This document shows positions 1 through 8,889 of a stretch of 12,493 bases of DNA, piece by piece (position 1 is the stretch's first letter; the number at the start of each line of letters is the position of its first letter). The notes beneath the pieces were generated by a model. That model did not search any database and was not told where the DNA came from. It was given only the letters and a program-made list of their open reading frames with translations. Position numbers and translations under genes: made by a program. The DNA comes from Fragilaria radians (lineage: Eukaryota; Bacillariophyta; Fragilariophyceae; Fragilariales; Fragilariaceae). The DNA lies in NCBI GenBank assembly GCA_900642245.1, contig CAAAJI010000823.1:12644-25136 (forward strand), given 5' to 3'.

Positions 1-42
1 AGTATTGCTCCGTTCCGGAAAGATGGATTATGCTTTTGTGTA

Positions 43-344
43 TATGTCAAGACGGAATTATCTCCAGAATTATATAGTCGTGCCTCTTGGATAATGGGAG
101 AGTAGGTAATAGTCATACATAATCCATGACTGCTTTTTTCATCATGTTCATTTCATGGTTGTCTTACTGTTGGCACGTATCAAACTGTATCTTTATGTCA
201 AGACCCACTTATCTCCAGAATTATATAGTCGTGCCTCTTCGATAATGGTTGAGTAGGTGGTAGTCATACATAATCCATGACTGCTTTTTCATCATGTTCA
301 TTCCATGGTAGTCTTACTGTTGGCAGGTATCAAACTGTATCTCT
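43..344. repeat. Two tandem imperfect units of about 151 bp
   Basis: Unit 1 runs from about 43 to 193 and unit 2 from about 194 to 344. Both open with TATGTCAAGAC and close with CAAACTGTATCT. They differ by a few substitutions and one T in a T-run (six against five), so the period is 151 at the left end and 150 at the right. Shared internal stretches include ATCTCCAGAATTATATAGTC, the CATACATAATCCATGACTGC region and TCTTACTGTTGGCA. No long ORF runs through them. They lie in the 3' flank of the membrane-protein gene at 387-893. No third unit is visible on the right, and the 42 bases to the left do not match the unit end. This is a simple local duplication; its function is unknown. Confidence 0.9.
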
Positions 345-386
345 TTGGAAACATTCAAGATTCATAGATACTTTGATATTATCAAA

Positions 387-893
387 TTAGTTCGTATCGG
401 TTTCATTCCATGTTATATTTTTGGATTGTTTCTGTGTCCATGTTTGACTCATGGTTGATGTACAGAACCATACATAAAGTTGATAACCACCATAGACAAG
501 AAAACATATCATCATTAGGATGAGAATTATACGATATTTTCGTTTCCGAATATACCGAACACAAATATAGGCCTTATATTCTGGAAGTTGCAATGGATTA
601 TAATAATAATCATCATCATCATTATGATTTGGAAATATCATTTGTATTTGTTGATTCGTTTCATAATGATTACGATAAAATGTATCGTCTACAATCGTAA
701 ACTTCTTCTCCCTTGAACTCATGATTGTTTCTCCTCCTCTCATTCGAGTCGTTGTCAATGGTGTTACAATTAATAAGGATGAATTAGGATCATTATTATT
801 CTGCTTTTGACTATCATCATCATCATCATCATCATCATCTACTTCTGAAAGAACTTGAAGACTTTCCAAGTATACTTGTTGTTCCAACGACAT
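387..893 (-). CDS. Hypothetical acidic single-pass membrane protein, 168 aa
   Basis: I do not recognise the family. The first ATG in this frame is at 893, starting MSLEQQ; the frame stays open to 923 only through a TTG codon, which is not a plausible eukaryotic start. The N-terminal half is hydrophilic, with a nine-aspartate tract at about residues 19-27 encoded by nine GAT codons. A second acidic-then-tyrosine run (DDDDYYY) lies at about 92-98. A basic cluster (RYIRKRKYR, about 113-121) directly precedes one strongly hydrophobic segment (about 121-143), and a polar tail of about 25 residues follows. Basic residues before the segment predict a cytoplasmic N-terminus and a lumenal or outside C-terminus. 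Consistent with that, the tail carries two N-glycosylation sequons (NIT, NET). No signal peptide is seen. An uninterrupted 168-codon frame with this organised topology supports a real gene, but no intron, homologue or function can be shown. It is separated from other genes by more than 3 kb. Confidence 0.6.
   Translation of the reverse strand: MSLEQQVYLESLQVLSEVDDDDDDDDDSQKQNNNDPNSSLLIVTPLTTTRMRGGETIMSSREKKFTIVDDTFYRNHYETNQQIQMIFPNHNDDDDYYYNPLQLPEYKAYICVRYIRKRKYRIILILMMICFLVYGGYQLYVWFCTSTMSQTWTQKQSKNITWNETDTN
813..839. repeat. (ATC)9 trinucleotide microsatellite inside a CDS
   Basis: Nine perfect ATC units on the plus strand read as nine GAT (Asp) codons on the coding minus strand. Length changes in whole units would alter the acidic tract without breaking the frame. 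A shorter, mixed ATA/ATC run at about 599-625 encodes the DDDDYYY segment of the same protein. Confidence 0.95.
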
Positions 894-969
894 GATTTTG
901 GTGTTGTTTGTAAAGGTTCGCAAAACAACCTATCCTAGTACTACTAGTAGCTACTACAAAGATTGTAGC

Positions 970-993
970 CATGGTGAGCGCCATCTCACCATG
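970..993. other. Perfect 9-bp stem inverted repeat
   Basis: CATGGTGAG (970-978) and CTCACCATG (985-993) are exact reverse complements around a six-base spacer CGCCAT. The element lies about 77 bp upstream of the start codon of the minus-strand gene at 387-893, so it is in the promoter or 5' UTR position. It could be a protein-binding palindrome, a hairpin in the 5' UTR, or chance. No TATA box or other element was convincingly seen next to it. Confidence 0.4.
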
Positions 994-2640
994 ATGCAAA
1001 TCAATCTATCATATGTGTCGAAATGTGGTTCTTTACGATAGTGGATGACAGACAACCTGATAGTAACAAGCAAGTTGAATAATGAATAATGGAAAGTCTC
1101 TTGGACGGGACATTACCAGAGGATAATTTGGTGGAAGGATCCAAGATTACACAACCATAGTGGAGAATGATTGTGTATGCACCCACATAGTTGAAGTTAA
1201 ATATTGGGTTTAAAGCAAAGACAGGATAATAGAATATATTTGTGTACAGCGGAATGGAATGTCAGTGAAAAGTATTTGATTACATAGAGAGGAAGAAAAC
1301 TAGGTATTTCAAAAAGAGCTGAAAGGGATGCATAGACATTACACATTGTATTTGAGTATGCAGCAGTCAATGCACCTCAGCAGAATCTTTTTTCAAAATT
1401 GGTATATGCAGTTTTGGCAAACTGAGGTAGTGCAATGACGTGCCAAGCCAACATTCCGTTAGAATTAAGGAATAATTCATTTAGAGAAGTAGATTTCAAG
1501 TGCAAAAAAAGATGGCAATTTTTTTCATCAAGGGATAATCAATGAAGAGCTGGAAAGTAACCAAAGTTTGCCAATCATATTAATTCTGGGGAGAGCAAGC
1601 ATTCACAGGCAAGACTTAAACTGCCGCAAAAATAGGAGATCATACTGTTCAATGTAAATTTGTTAGTTATGCATTGGATCATGCAAGTGATTGCTGTAGA
1701 TTGTGGAATCCATGCACTCAGGGTATTTTTGAGTCCAGAGATTTTATTTGGCTGAAACACATGTTTTTGAAAAGAGCCAATGCTAGCAATTTGAAAAGAA
1801 CAAATGCCAGCAAGTGTTACAATAATTCCAGTAATTGACTTGGCTTTATTGCTGTAGCTTCAGCACAAAATGAAATTGAGCAAACTGAGAACGTAGAGAG
1901 TCTTGAAAGTAAAGAGCAAAAAGCAGGGAGGGACATACTTCTAATGGATTCACTTCTAAAACAAACCAGTTGGGTCAAGGGATAGCTAATACATAAAAAT
2001 CAACAGATTGGAACCTTTAGACAAATGATAGAAAGTGAGGAGGAAAATAAGAATGAAGAAAAGCTAGTCAAAATTGTTTGATTACGTGTGAAGTGACAGG
2101 TTTTGCAGCTGGACTTGAAGGTAAGCTGGATCTCATGCGATAAAATATCACCAATGACAGGAGACAAGAGTTGAAGAACAATATACACTAGCTGTTAATT
2201 ATGAAGTTGCAAGAATAATGAAACACAAGGTATTCGGCGCCGCAAAGCACAACTCTGTTCCTATAGATGCAAAATTCTCACAATTACTTAAAGTTTAAAG
2301 AAAACGTCAAACTGAGTGTTTCTCGCAAGATTAATAGCAAGGGAGGATTTCAGTCACATGCAGATCTTTCGCATCATCACGATTGATTAATTTCATCACT
2401 ATTCGTGTGTTTTTGGTTTTACAATTTTGGCTGGATGACACATTGAAGTACTAGCTGTAATATTGGCATTCTTCAATATGAGATGGAAAGAAAGACTTTG
2501 AATTTGCAATCCTTGGTAGATCAGATTCTAATTTTGCAAAAAAATCATATAATCGCCAAAGTGTGATTGGTCTTTGCAAATTTTAATTGGTGCACCAATG
2601 AGCTGTCTATCATCTGATCCGAATGTGAATCTTATTCTAC
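994..2640. other. Non-coding stretch, no gene recognised
   Basis: All six frames are broken into ORFs of about 60 codons or less, and none reads like a conserved protein. The minus strand is pyrimidine-rich and the plus strand purine-rich over much of 1400-2200, as in intergenic or untranslated sequence. The only structure noted is a 24-nt direct repeat at 1767-1814. No RNA gene or transposon terminus was recognised. Confidence 0.5.
1767..1814. repeat. Direct repeat, 2 x 24 nt
   Basis: Units 1767-1790 and 1791-1814 are directly adjacent and match at 20 of 24 positions; both begin TTGAAAAGA and contain the shared AATGC and AGCAA. The repeat is a small tandem duplication in non-coding sequence with no visible function. 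Confidence 0.7.
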
Positions 2641-2649
2641 ATTTTCATG

Positions 2650-3600
2650 TGCTAGATTTTGCTCAGAGACAATACAGGTTGGATCATCTTTGTGTTCATA
2701 GCTAATTACCTGATGGATCTCTTGATCTTCATGATTCATATAAACGCCTTAAATTGTTATCAATCATTGCATTCTCAACTTCAAGATTATCTTCAAGATT
2801 TGTGCTATTATCTCAGTGATTGTTATATATTTCATTCTTCAGTTCTGTCTTGTGTTACTATAGGCAAGTGTAAGCTATTGTCATCTTTGATGGAGGCACC
2901 TTTTCTTTCCTTAAATGATATTTTACGTGATCCTACTGCCAGTATGTGGACCCTTTCACTGTTGACAGGTATAGGGGGCGGTGACCATTGACACCAATGA
3001 ATTTCCCCCCTCATGTCAACACACTCTTCTTTCTAGTTCAGGTATGTGCTCATCGGCTGCTGATATATCCCTTTGCATTCCTACGACTTTGTAACCAAGT
3101 ATGAGATTGAAAAGATGTAAGATGAACTATTTCGTCCTGATCAGGCAAACTCTGTTGTCTTTCTTCAACAGTGTTATCCCTATGCGGTAAAGCTGACGCC
3201 ATTGTTGTTCTTTCTTGGAATAACAGCCTGCTGGACACATCATTTCAACAAGATAGAAAGTATCATGCGTTAATGAGTGCGTCAGGAATTTTCCATTTGA
3301 TCATTCTCCAGGTCATCGAACATTCTTTCATATTTAGACTTATCAGCTACTGACAAGAAGGTAATTGACTAAAATACTTTGCTTGATATTTGATTTGCCA
3401 GATTCAATTGGTCTTCACTTGCAAGAATTAATAGCTTTCTTGCATGCCCAGTTGACAAGCCCTTTACCATCAACCACCAAGACTCGAGGTAGCTATAAGT
3501 TGGGTTTGGAATCCTGTGTGAATGATAGTGAGATTGACCTCTTTTCTCAGTCAAAACAAGAGTTTCTGAAGTAGGGACATTGGATTTCCTTATTTCTTGA
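2650..3600 (+). other. Unresolved region with weak multi-exon-like signals
   Basis: No conserved domain is seen. Several short open stretches occur on the plus strand (2659-2991; about 3120-3270; 3365-3574). Intron-like GT-AG intervals with pyrimidine-rich ends are also present, for example about 2968-3041 (ending TTCTTTCTAGTTCAG), 3361-3401 (GTAATTGACTAAAAT to TTTGCCAG) and 3489-3550 (GTAGCTATAAG to CTCTTTTCTCAG). GT-AG pairs arise often by chance in AT-rich DNA, and I could not join the pieces into one convincing protein. The minus strand also has short open runs. It may be a small multi-exon gene, a spliced non-coding transcript, an old pseudogene or nothing. Confidence 0.2.
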
Positions 3601-4173
3601 TTATATCATGATCTCAAGGCACTTCCATTGCGCTTTTCATTCTAGGGGTACATTGCCCCAGAATTTAAAAAGCAGAAGGTACTAGTGAGGTGTCCCTGTA
3701 AGGCTTTCTTGTCTCTCACCTATTCCCTAACTTCCCCACTAATATTGACATCTTTCAATGCTCAAAGCCTTATTCATAGTCATTATATTATACATATATA
3801 ATTTTGCTGAATCAATCTACGTGATGTGCTGCGATGTGATTTTGCTGATTAAAAATAGAGAGTTGGTGAAACCTGACATTAGTGTGCAAGTTGGAAAACA
3901 AAAGATTTTGATGCAGATGAAAGGTTCTTGTGACAGCCTTCACACATCCTAACTAGCTACATCATGGGATTCAATAAATTCTTATTCCATCTTGCAATTA
4001 GATTTGGTCACACTTTTGTTTTTAAATAAAACAGTCAAAATTACAAAAAGAAAATTCTCAAAAATTTCAAGTCATGTTTCTGATCTGCTACTTTCAATTA
4101 TTAGAAATCCAAGAAATTGAGATCAAGCAAGCAGATATCATGTAGTTAAATATTTATATTAATATTAAAGTCA
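3601..4173. other. Intergenic stretch, no gene recognised
   Basis: This lies downstream of the 3' end of the copy 2 pseudogene (minus strand). It is AT-rich, with one 64-codon plus-strand ORF at 3758-3952 whose composition is not distinctive. No repeat, RNA gene or clear polyadenylation signal can be argued for. Confidence 0.4.
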
Positions 4174-6947
4174 TTAAACCTCAAAATCATGAAGGTATGC
4201 TAAATCATCAATTTCTGACTGCAGCAATTCCACCTTTTGGAAGGCATTCCATTCTTGGTATTGTATGCAAGACAATTGAAAACATGACAGTGCAGATGAG
4301 ATTTCCCCTTGAGACAAAAGATAACGAGCATACCGTTCACGTGCAAAAGCCACTTCAAAATAATTTTTCTCTCCTTCTGCTAATGCTATTGCAGCATTAA
4401 ATTTCTGAAGGGTCTTACAATGGTGCCTTTTAGAAATGGATGAAATTTCTGCCTCCAACAATGTTAGTTTGCTTATACAATAGTCTAAGGAAGAGTTGCA
4501 GAGCCTAACAATCTGTTTCTTGAAATACCTTGCTGTGAAAAGCAACCTGGAATTCTTGCATCCTTTTTGCTGATACAGAGCAATGCTTGCTAATCCTATT
4601 AGTAAGTAATAGGAAGCAAAGTCAATTGGTTCCAAAGGATATTGCTGAAAAAGTGATTGACTCACATCCACCGCTTGCTGATAGTTTCCGTAAACTACAG
4701 CCAGAAATTTCAACTGGGCTGAATGAAAAATAGCGCCACCACCTATTCCATTTTGTAAATCAGGAGCACCAGCTTCAGAGTGTCCATACATCAAATTGTG
4801 AATTGTCATGCATAGGTTGGTTTGCAGAATTATTGTAGCATTGGAATGCATTCGGGGCAGTTCTTCTACATATGTCTTGTATTCTTCCTTAACTTGTTTA
4901 AGTGACACTCCAGAATTGAATAAATAATTTAGATAAACAAAGATATTTACCATGGCAAACTGATACCAGGTAAGAGTTGAGGTTGTAGGTATCTTGCACT
5001 GTGCTGTGATTCTTTAGCTTACCTCTATATCTCCTGTCTCTAGGGCAATTTGATATCCACATACCAAATGCTTGAATGCGTTATGAATAGGTCTCTGCCA
5101 TCCATGAATGAATCCAAAAACAATGGCATTTACACGCGGTATCCATGATCTACATTGAAAACGATGTAAAAGTCTCAAGCTCAAATCTCCCATTTCAACC
5201 CCATCACACACGGCTCGGCTTTTACTGACTAGAAGAATGCCATACAGAGCAAAGGCTATGCAAGATACAACAGACAGTCCAAATTTGAGACTCATTTGGA
5301 TCATGCGCATAGCAAACAACGGAAGAAGTGTTGGACATTGGAAGATAGCAGAAGAGAACAAAATATTCATTATCTGTAATGATGCTGCTGCACGTTCATT
5401 TGTTATTATGGGCAATCGCAACAACATTTCAGTTGACTTTCCTCTCAGACACAATCTTGTCCTTATCAAAGCTACCATAACGTGACGAGTCATTGGATTT
5501 GATGGAAATTGTTGACCAAGATTCTCCAACAATGTCAAGCCTAGTGCTATAGCCTCTGATGGCCGATTGGTTGATCCAAGCATATAGAGTCTTGTTGAGT
5601 AAGCCTGAAGTTTATCATCAAATGACTGTGCATGCGTCAATACTTCCAATGTCATTTGTTCAACTTGACAGAAATCACCAACTGTATATTCAATTTCAGC
5701 AGCAGCATTGTAAAGAGCCAATGCAAGATCATAATTGGTTTCCCAACAGCTCTCATCTAGAATTCCTATGGCAAACTTAATGCTCTGTTGAGCATCCTCC
5801 AAGCTCATTTTCTTGACAGCCAATTTTTCACCTCCAGATTTTGTTGTTGTCAAATTATTTTGTATGAGAGAATTTTCCAAGAGATAAAACAAGAGTTCTT
5901 TTGTATACAGTGGATTTCCCTTTGTTATATAGTAGATATGACTAGCCACATGATTCAAAGATCCTGAATTAGAGCCAAACATGTACTCCAACCAAATTGC
6001 TAAAGTTTGCCGGTCCAAGTTTCCAAGGAAATTTCCATAAGCTGTACACTGCTCTTAGATTTCAAATCCTGCAGGTCTTTGTCCCAAAATTTTTTGCTTT
6101 CTTCTGGTTTGCTTGTTGTACATGTCAGAACAAATAACATGTGTTTGGCTGAAGTCTTTGAAAAATAGTGCACTGCACTCATTACCCACTGAAATGATGT
6201 TTTTTCCATCCAATGACAATTATCTATCCACACAACAAGTGGATAGTCTTGAGGCAATGCTGATGCTTCTAAGAACTTAAATAACAATGTTCCTTCATAT
6301 TGATATCCCACATTATGATGTTGCATTTCATTGTCAATTGCGAACAATGGTTTCAATTGTGGCCAACGGTCAATCAAAATTAATATTTCAGTAGTATCTA
6401 ATGATTTCCTTATCCTCTCTTTCCAATTATTTATCTTTTGGGGGCCCAACGAAGGTATAGAGTCTACCCATTTTAGAAGGGCATCGGTAATTCCGTAATA
6501 TAATTGTAACATTGCGTGCCTTTCGCATGACCATTCAAGTAATGTACCATTTGTCTGCCATAATTCCTCTCAAAGAGAATTCACTAATGCAGTTTTTCCA
6601 CAACCAGTGCCTCCTTTTACAATAATAATATTTACTTTGCTGTTATCTTGTGAATTGTTGTATGCATCGAACAAGTATTGTTGATATTCTTCTCGACCAA
6701 AGAGTTTCGTACACGAGTTTATTCGTTCAATTTTTTTTGTCTATGCTTAGTTCTAGAAAGCTTCTATCAATGATGGATGGGATACCTTCTTCATTTGCAC
6801 ATGAACCACAAGCCTCCAATTTTCTAGAAGTATTGATATGGACTCTATAGCTTGATCCAACATCTTGAGTAACGTGTTGATGTGACCTGAAGCAGCCTTA
6901 TTCTCTTTGTTTAACAAATTGCTGTACCTTGATGTGTCAGGTATCAT
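4174..6947 (-). pseudogene. AAA/STAND-type ATPase with helical repeats, copy 2, degenerate
   Basis: This is a paralogue of the gene at 8890-12086. The intact family member is expected to be a cytosolic signalling NTPase: P-loop domain, middle region, then TPR-like helical repeats. The protein is recognisable in pieces. The P-loop GGTGCGKT is present at about 6580-6603, and the Walker B-like stretch PLVVWIDNCHW lies at about 6205-6245. The post-NTPase motif GNPLYTKELL, repeat motifs such as RSWIPR and GFIHGW, and exon 2 (4174-4959) also survive. Exon 2 is joined through a phase-0 intron at 4960-5022. Lesions relative to copy 1 are: eight As instead of seven at about 6731-6738 (+1); TGA at 6570-6572 where copy 1 has CGA; one base missing at about 6019-6024 (-1); and loss of about 530 nt at a junction near 5815-5840, in frame. 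The second Walker B acid is Asn (IDN against VDD). The 5' limit is uncertain: an ATG at 6947 opens a 64-codon frame that enters the homologous region in the wrong phase. No full-length ATPase can be made. Confidence 0.8.
4960..5022 (-). other. Spliceosomal intron of copy 2 (63 nt, phase 0)
   Basis: On the minus strand the donor is GAG|GTAAGC and the acceptor is ATCAG|TTTGCC. Removing the interval joins GDIE to FAMVNIF with the frame preserved. Copy 1 has an intron at the same codon with nearly the same length, which is the main evidence. The pyrimidine-rich CTCAACTCTTACC stretch lies before the acceptor. A stop codon immediately inside the intron (TAA after GTAAGC) rules out read-through as protein. 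Confidence 0.9.
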
Positions 6948-8179
6948 CTTGAGTCAACAAAATTCATGCTTAAACTTAAATAGCGCCCCGCCTTTTATTT
7001 AGAACGCAAAGGGCTGTCCATGCTTACTTATGACTGATCATAGATGATAATCTGAGGCATCGGTGTTTTATCAAATACTTTACAAAAGCAGGGAGTTTAA
7101 GTAAGGCATTTTTGTAAAAGAAATTATCTCGGCATATATGATTGATCAATCGTTGAAATAACAATGAAGATTGACCAAGGAAGGGATATGATTCGGAAGT
7201 GATCCAATGGGTATGATTCCATTCTATATTACTAGATTTTGTTTGGCATCATAGCATACTCCATGGATTTTATCATCCTACGGTTGTCAATACTTTAGTA
7301 CAGTTTGAACAAAGTATCTACAGCACATTAGCAAGAATAGATTTAAGGAAATGAATTTATAGGCTCACAATTTACACAAAACAATATTTATGACGTAGCT
7401 TAACATTTTATCCAGAGATCCAAATCCCAATCCTCATTGATGGGAGTAGTTGTAGAATGGAGGAGCAAAAACCTCAAATCTCTCGTGAAAGCCCAAACAC
7501 CCCCTATGACCTGTCCATTAGGATAATGAAAGGGTTTTGGAACCTAGGATACGCACAAGGCCTTAAAGCCATAAAAACGAGTTTTCCAATTGTGACATTA
7601 TTTTTGAACAAAGTTGTTGCTGGAAAGTCTTTAAGCGCTGGATAGTACACAAGTGGAGGCTTAGGCCCTAGAGATTCAATAAATCAAGTAGGAAGTCAGA
7701 CAAAACAGCACAATTTTGTGAGAGCTTACGCCAGAACTAAAACACGTGAAGCAGTTGGAAATGGAATTCAAAGAGATCATTGCTGGATAATCAGAAGAGC
7801 TAGACTTCACTCTATCCAGTCTAAACATCATTTTGAGTTTGACCGCAATACGTTTCCGTCACCAAGGGGAAAAGCAAAGCAGTGTATGACCTTGGTAAGT
7901 TGGTTCAGAATCAGAGTCAAGATTGTCTGTGCTTGATCACTTGCTTTCTATTTCCCCTCTCTCACTTCCATCCTTGTTTCCTCCTTTTCTTGGTTATGTT
8001 GTCATTTCGGACTTAGGCTGCCATTGTGTGATGTCAATTTTCAACATCATTCTGTCATCATGAGTTTACCAACAAAAAGGGAGGTCTCCCATGATGCACG
8101 GAAGTTGAACATACACAAAGAAGGTCATCTATGTTATATAGGAATCAAGGGGTGATCATTCTGGAAGACCTGAAGACTG
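6948..8179. other. Intergenic stretch between copy 2 and the retroelement remnant
   Basis: No conserved protein is recognised in any frame. The longest ORFs (7457-7645 and 7718-7936, plus) have no domain signature, and neither reads well when the adjacent frames are compared. Part of the right end, about 8030-8180, could be decayed sequence downstream of the copia integrase, since short integrase-like phrases seem to persist in shifting minus-strand frames, but this is weak. No LTR pair or terminal repeat was identified. Confidence 0.4.
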
Positions 8180-8640
8180 TCACTTGGATGAAGAAGTTGT
8201 CTCTTGCTTTGATTCACATACACATATAACCCTGTGGTCCCAAAGTTGCTCTGGCATGTTAGTTGCTTGAATTATGCTAAACCACTTCTTGCGCACTTCT
8301 TGAATAATTCCCTCTACAGGGTTTTCTGTAGGTTGCCTTGGGCTTGAAACATGAAGGTCGATGTCATCCGTGCGACATCTTTTGCTGAATTTTGTATTTT
8401 GCCTAACCTGTTCAGTAGCACCATCAACAATGAGCTTCCTTGGTATTCCCCAGCATATGGCAAGTTGCCTTAACAAATCTGATGATTTTGTTCTCTTGGC
8501 TTGGGGATAAGCCTGTGGAAAATCCACTCATCCAAATATCTTTAAGGTAATGAGCTGTATCGTGTGCGAGGTGATGACCTAGATTATGAGTCACATTATT
8601 GAGTATCTTTGCATTCAACTTTGGATTCCATACAGTATGA
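8180..8640 (-). mobile_element. Ty1/copia-type retrotransposon integrase fragment, degenerate
   Basis: The 116-codon minus-strand frame at 8180-8527 reads as an integrase core: GIPRKLIVDGATEQ, then SPRQPTENPVEGI, then PEQLWDHRVICVCE. The Asp of VDGA (8423-8425) and the Glu of NPVEG (8312-8314) are 36 residues apart, fitting the second D and the E of the DDE triad in copia-like integrases. The DGA-x-E, QNPAE-like and LWD-x-x-x-x-VCE landmarks are, from general knowledge, typical of diatom copia (CoDi) elements. Upstream, the protein continues only in another frame (8424-8618, containing AHDTAHYLKDIWM), so a frameshift lies near 8520. There is no ATG: the frame opens at GTG directly after a stop. 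Gag, reverse transcriptase, RNase H and LTRs were not found, so this is a dead fragment. It lies 250-700 bp downstream of the copy 1 stop, in the same orientation. Confidence 0.65.
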
Positions 8641-8889
8641 AATCTTCAGAAAAAACAGATTGATCCATATATTGCCAACCTCACAAAGTACATCTGTTAC
8701 AGGTATTCATTTATAGTGTAATTTTTGTGGTCAGTGTGTAATCAACTATCAAATTCCATTCTGCTAGATGCTAAATCTGCCTTATCCCAATAAAAATGAA
8801 ATACAACTTCAAAATATTTAATGATCAGCAGTTAACAGCCTTGACTAAATTGTGAATGACATCTACAAGCATCAAAATCATCCTCGTAA

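Noticed and set aside
894..923. Ten extra N-terminal residues of the 387-893 protein
   Set aside because: They require a TTG start; in a eukaryotic context the first ATG at 893 is the sensible start.
2659..2991. 110-codon plus-strand ORF with hydrophobic start
   Set aside because: The stated length depends on a loose start choice; no domain, and the hydrophobic run is what T-rich DNA gives by chance. Kept only as part of the unresolved region.
5237..5780. Plus-strand ORFs opposite copy 2
   Set aside because: Antisense shadows of the conserved repeat-coding region; no independent support.
7718..7936. 72-codon plus-strand ORF and a neighbouring frame with a charged helix-like run
   Set aside because: The composition is unremarkable, the adjacent frame is stopped within about 20 codons, and no family is recognised.
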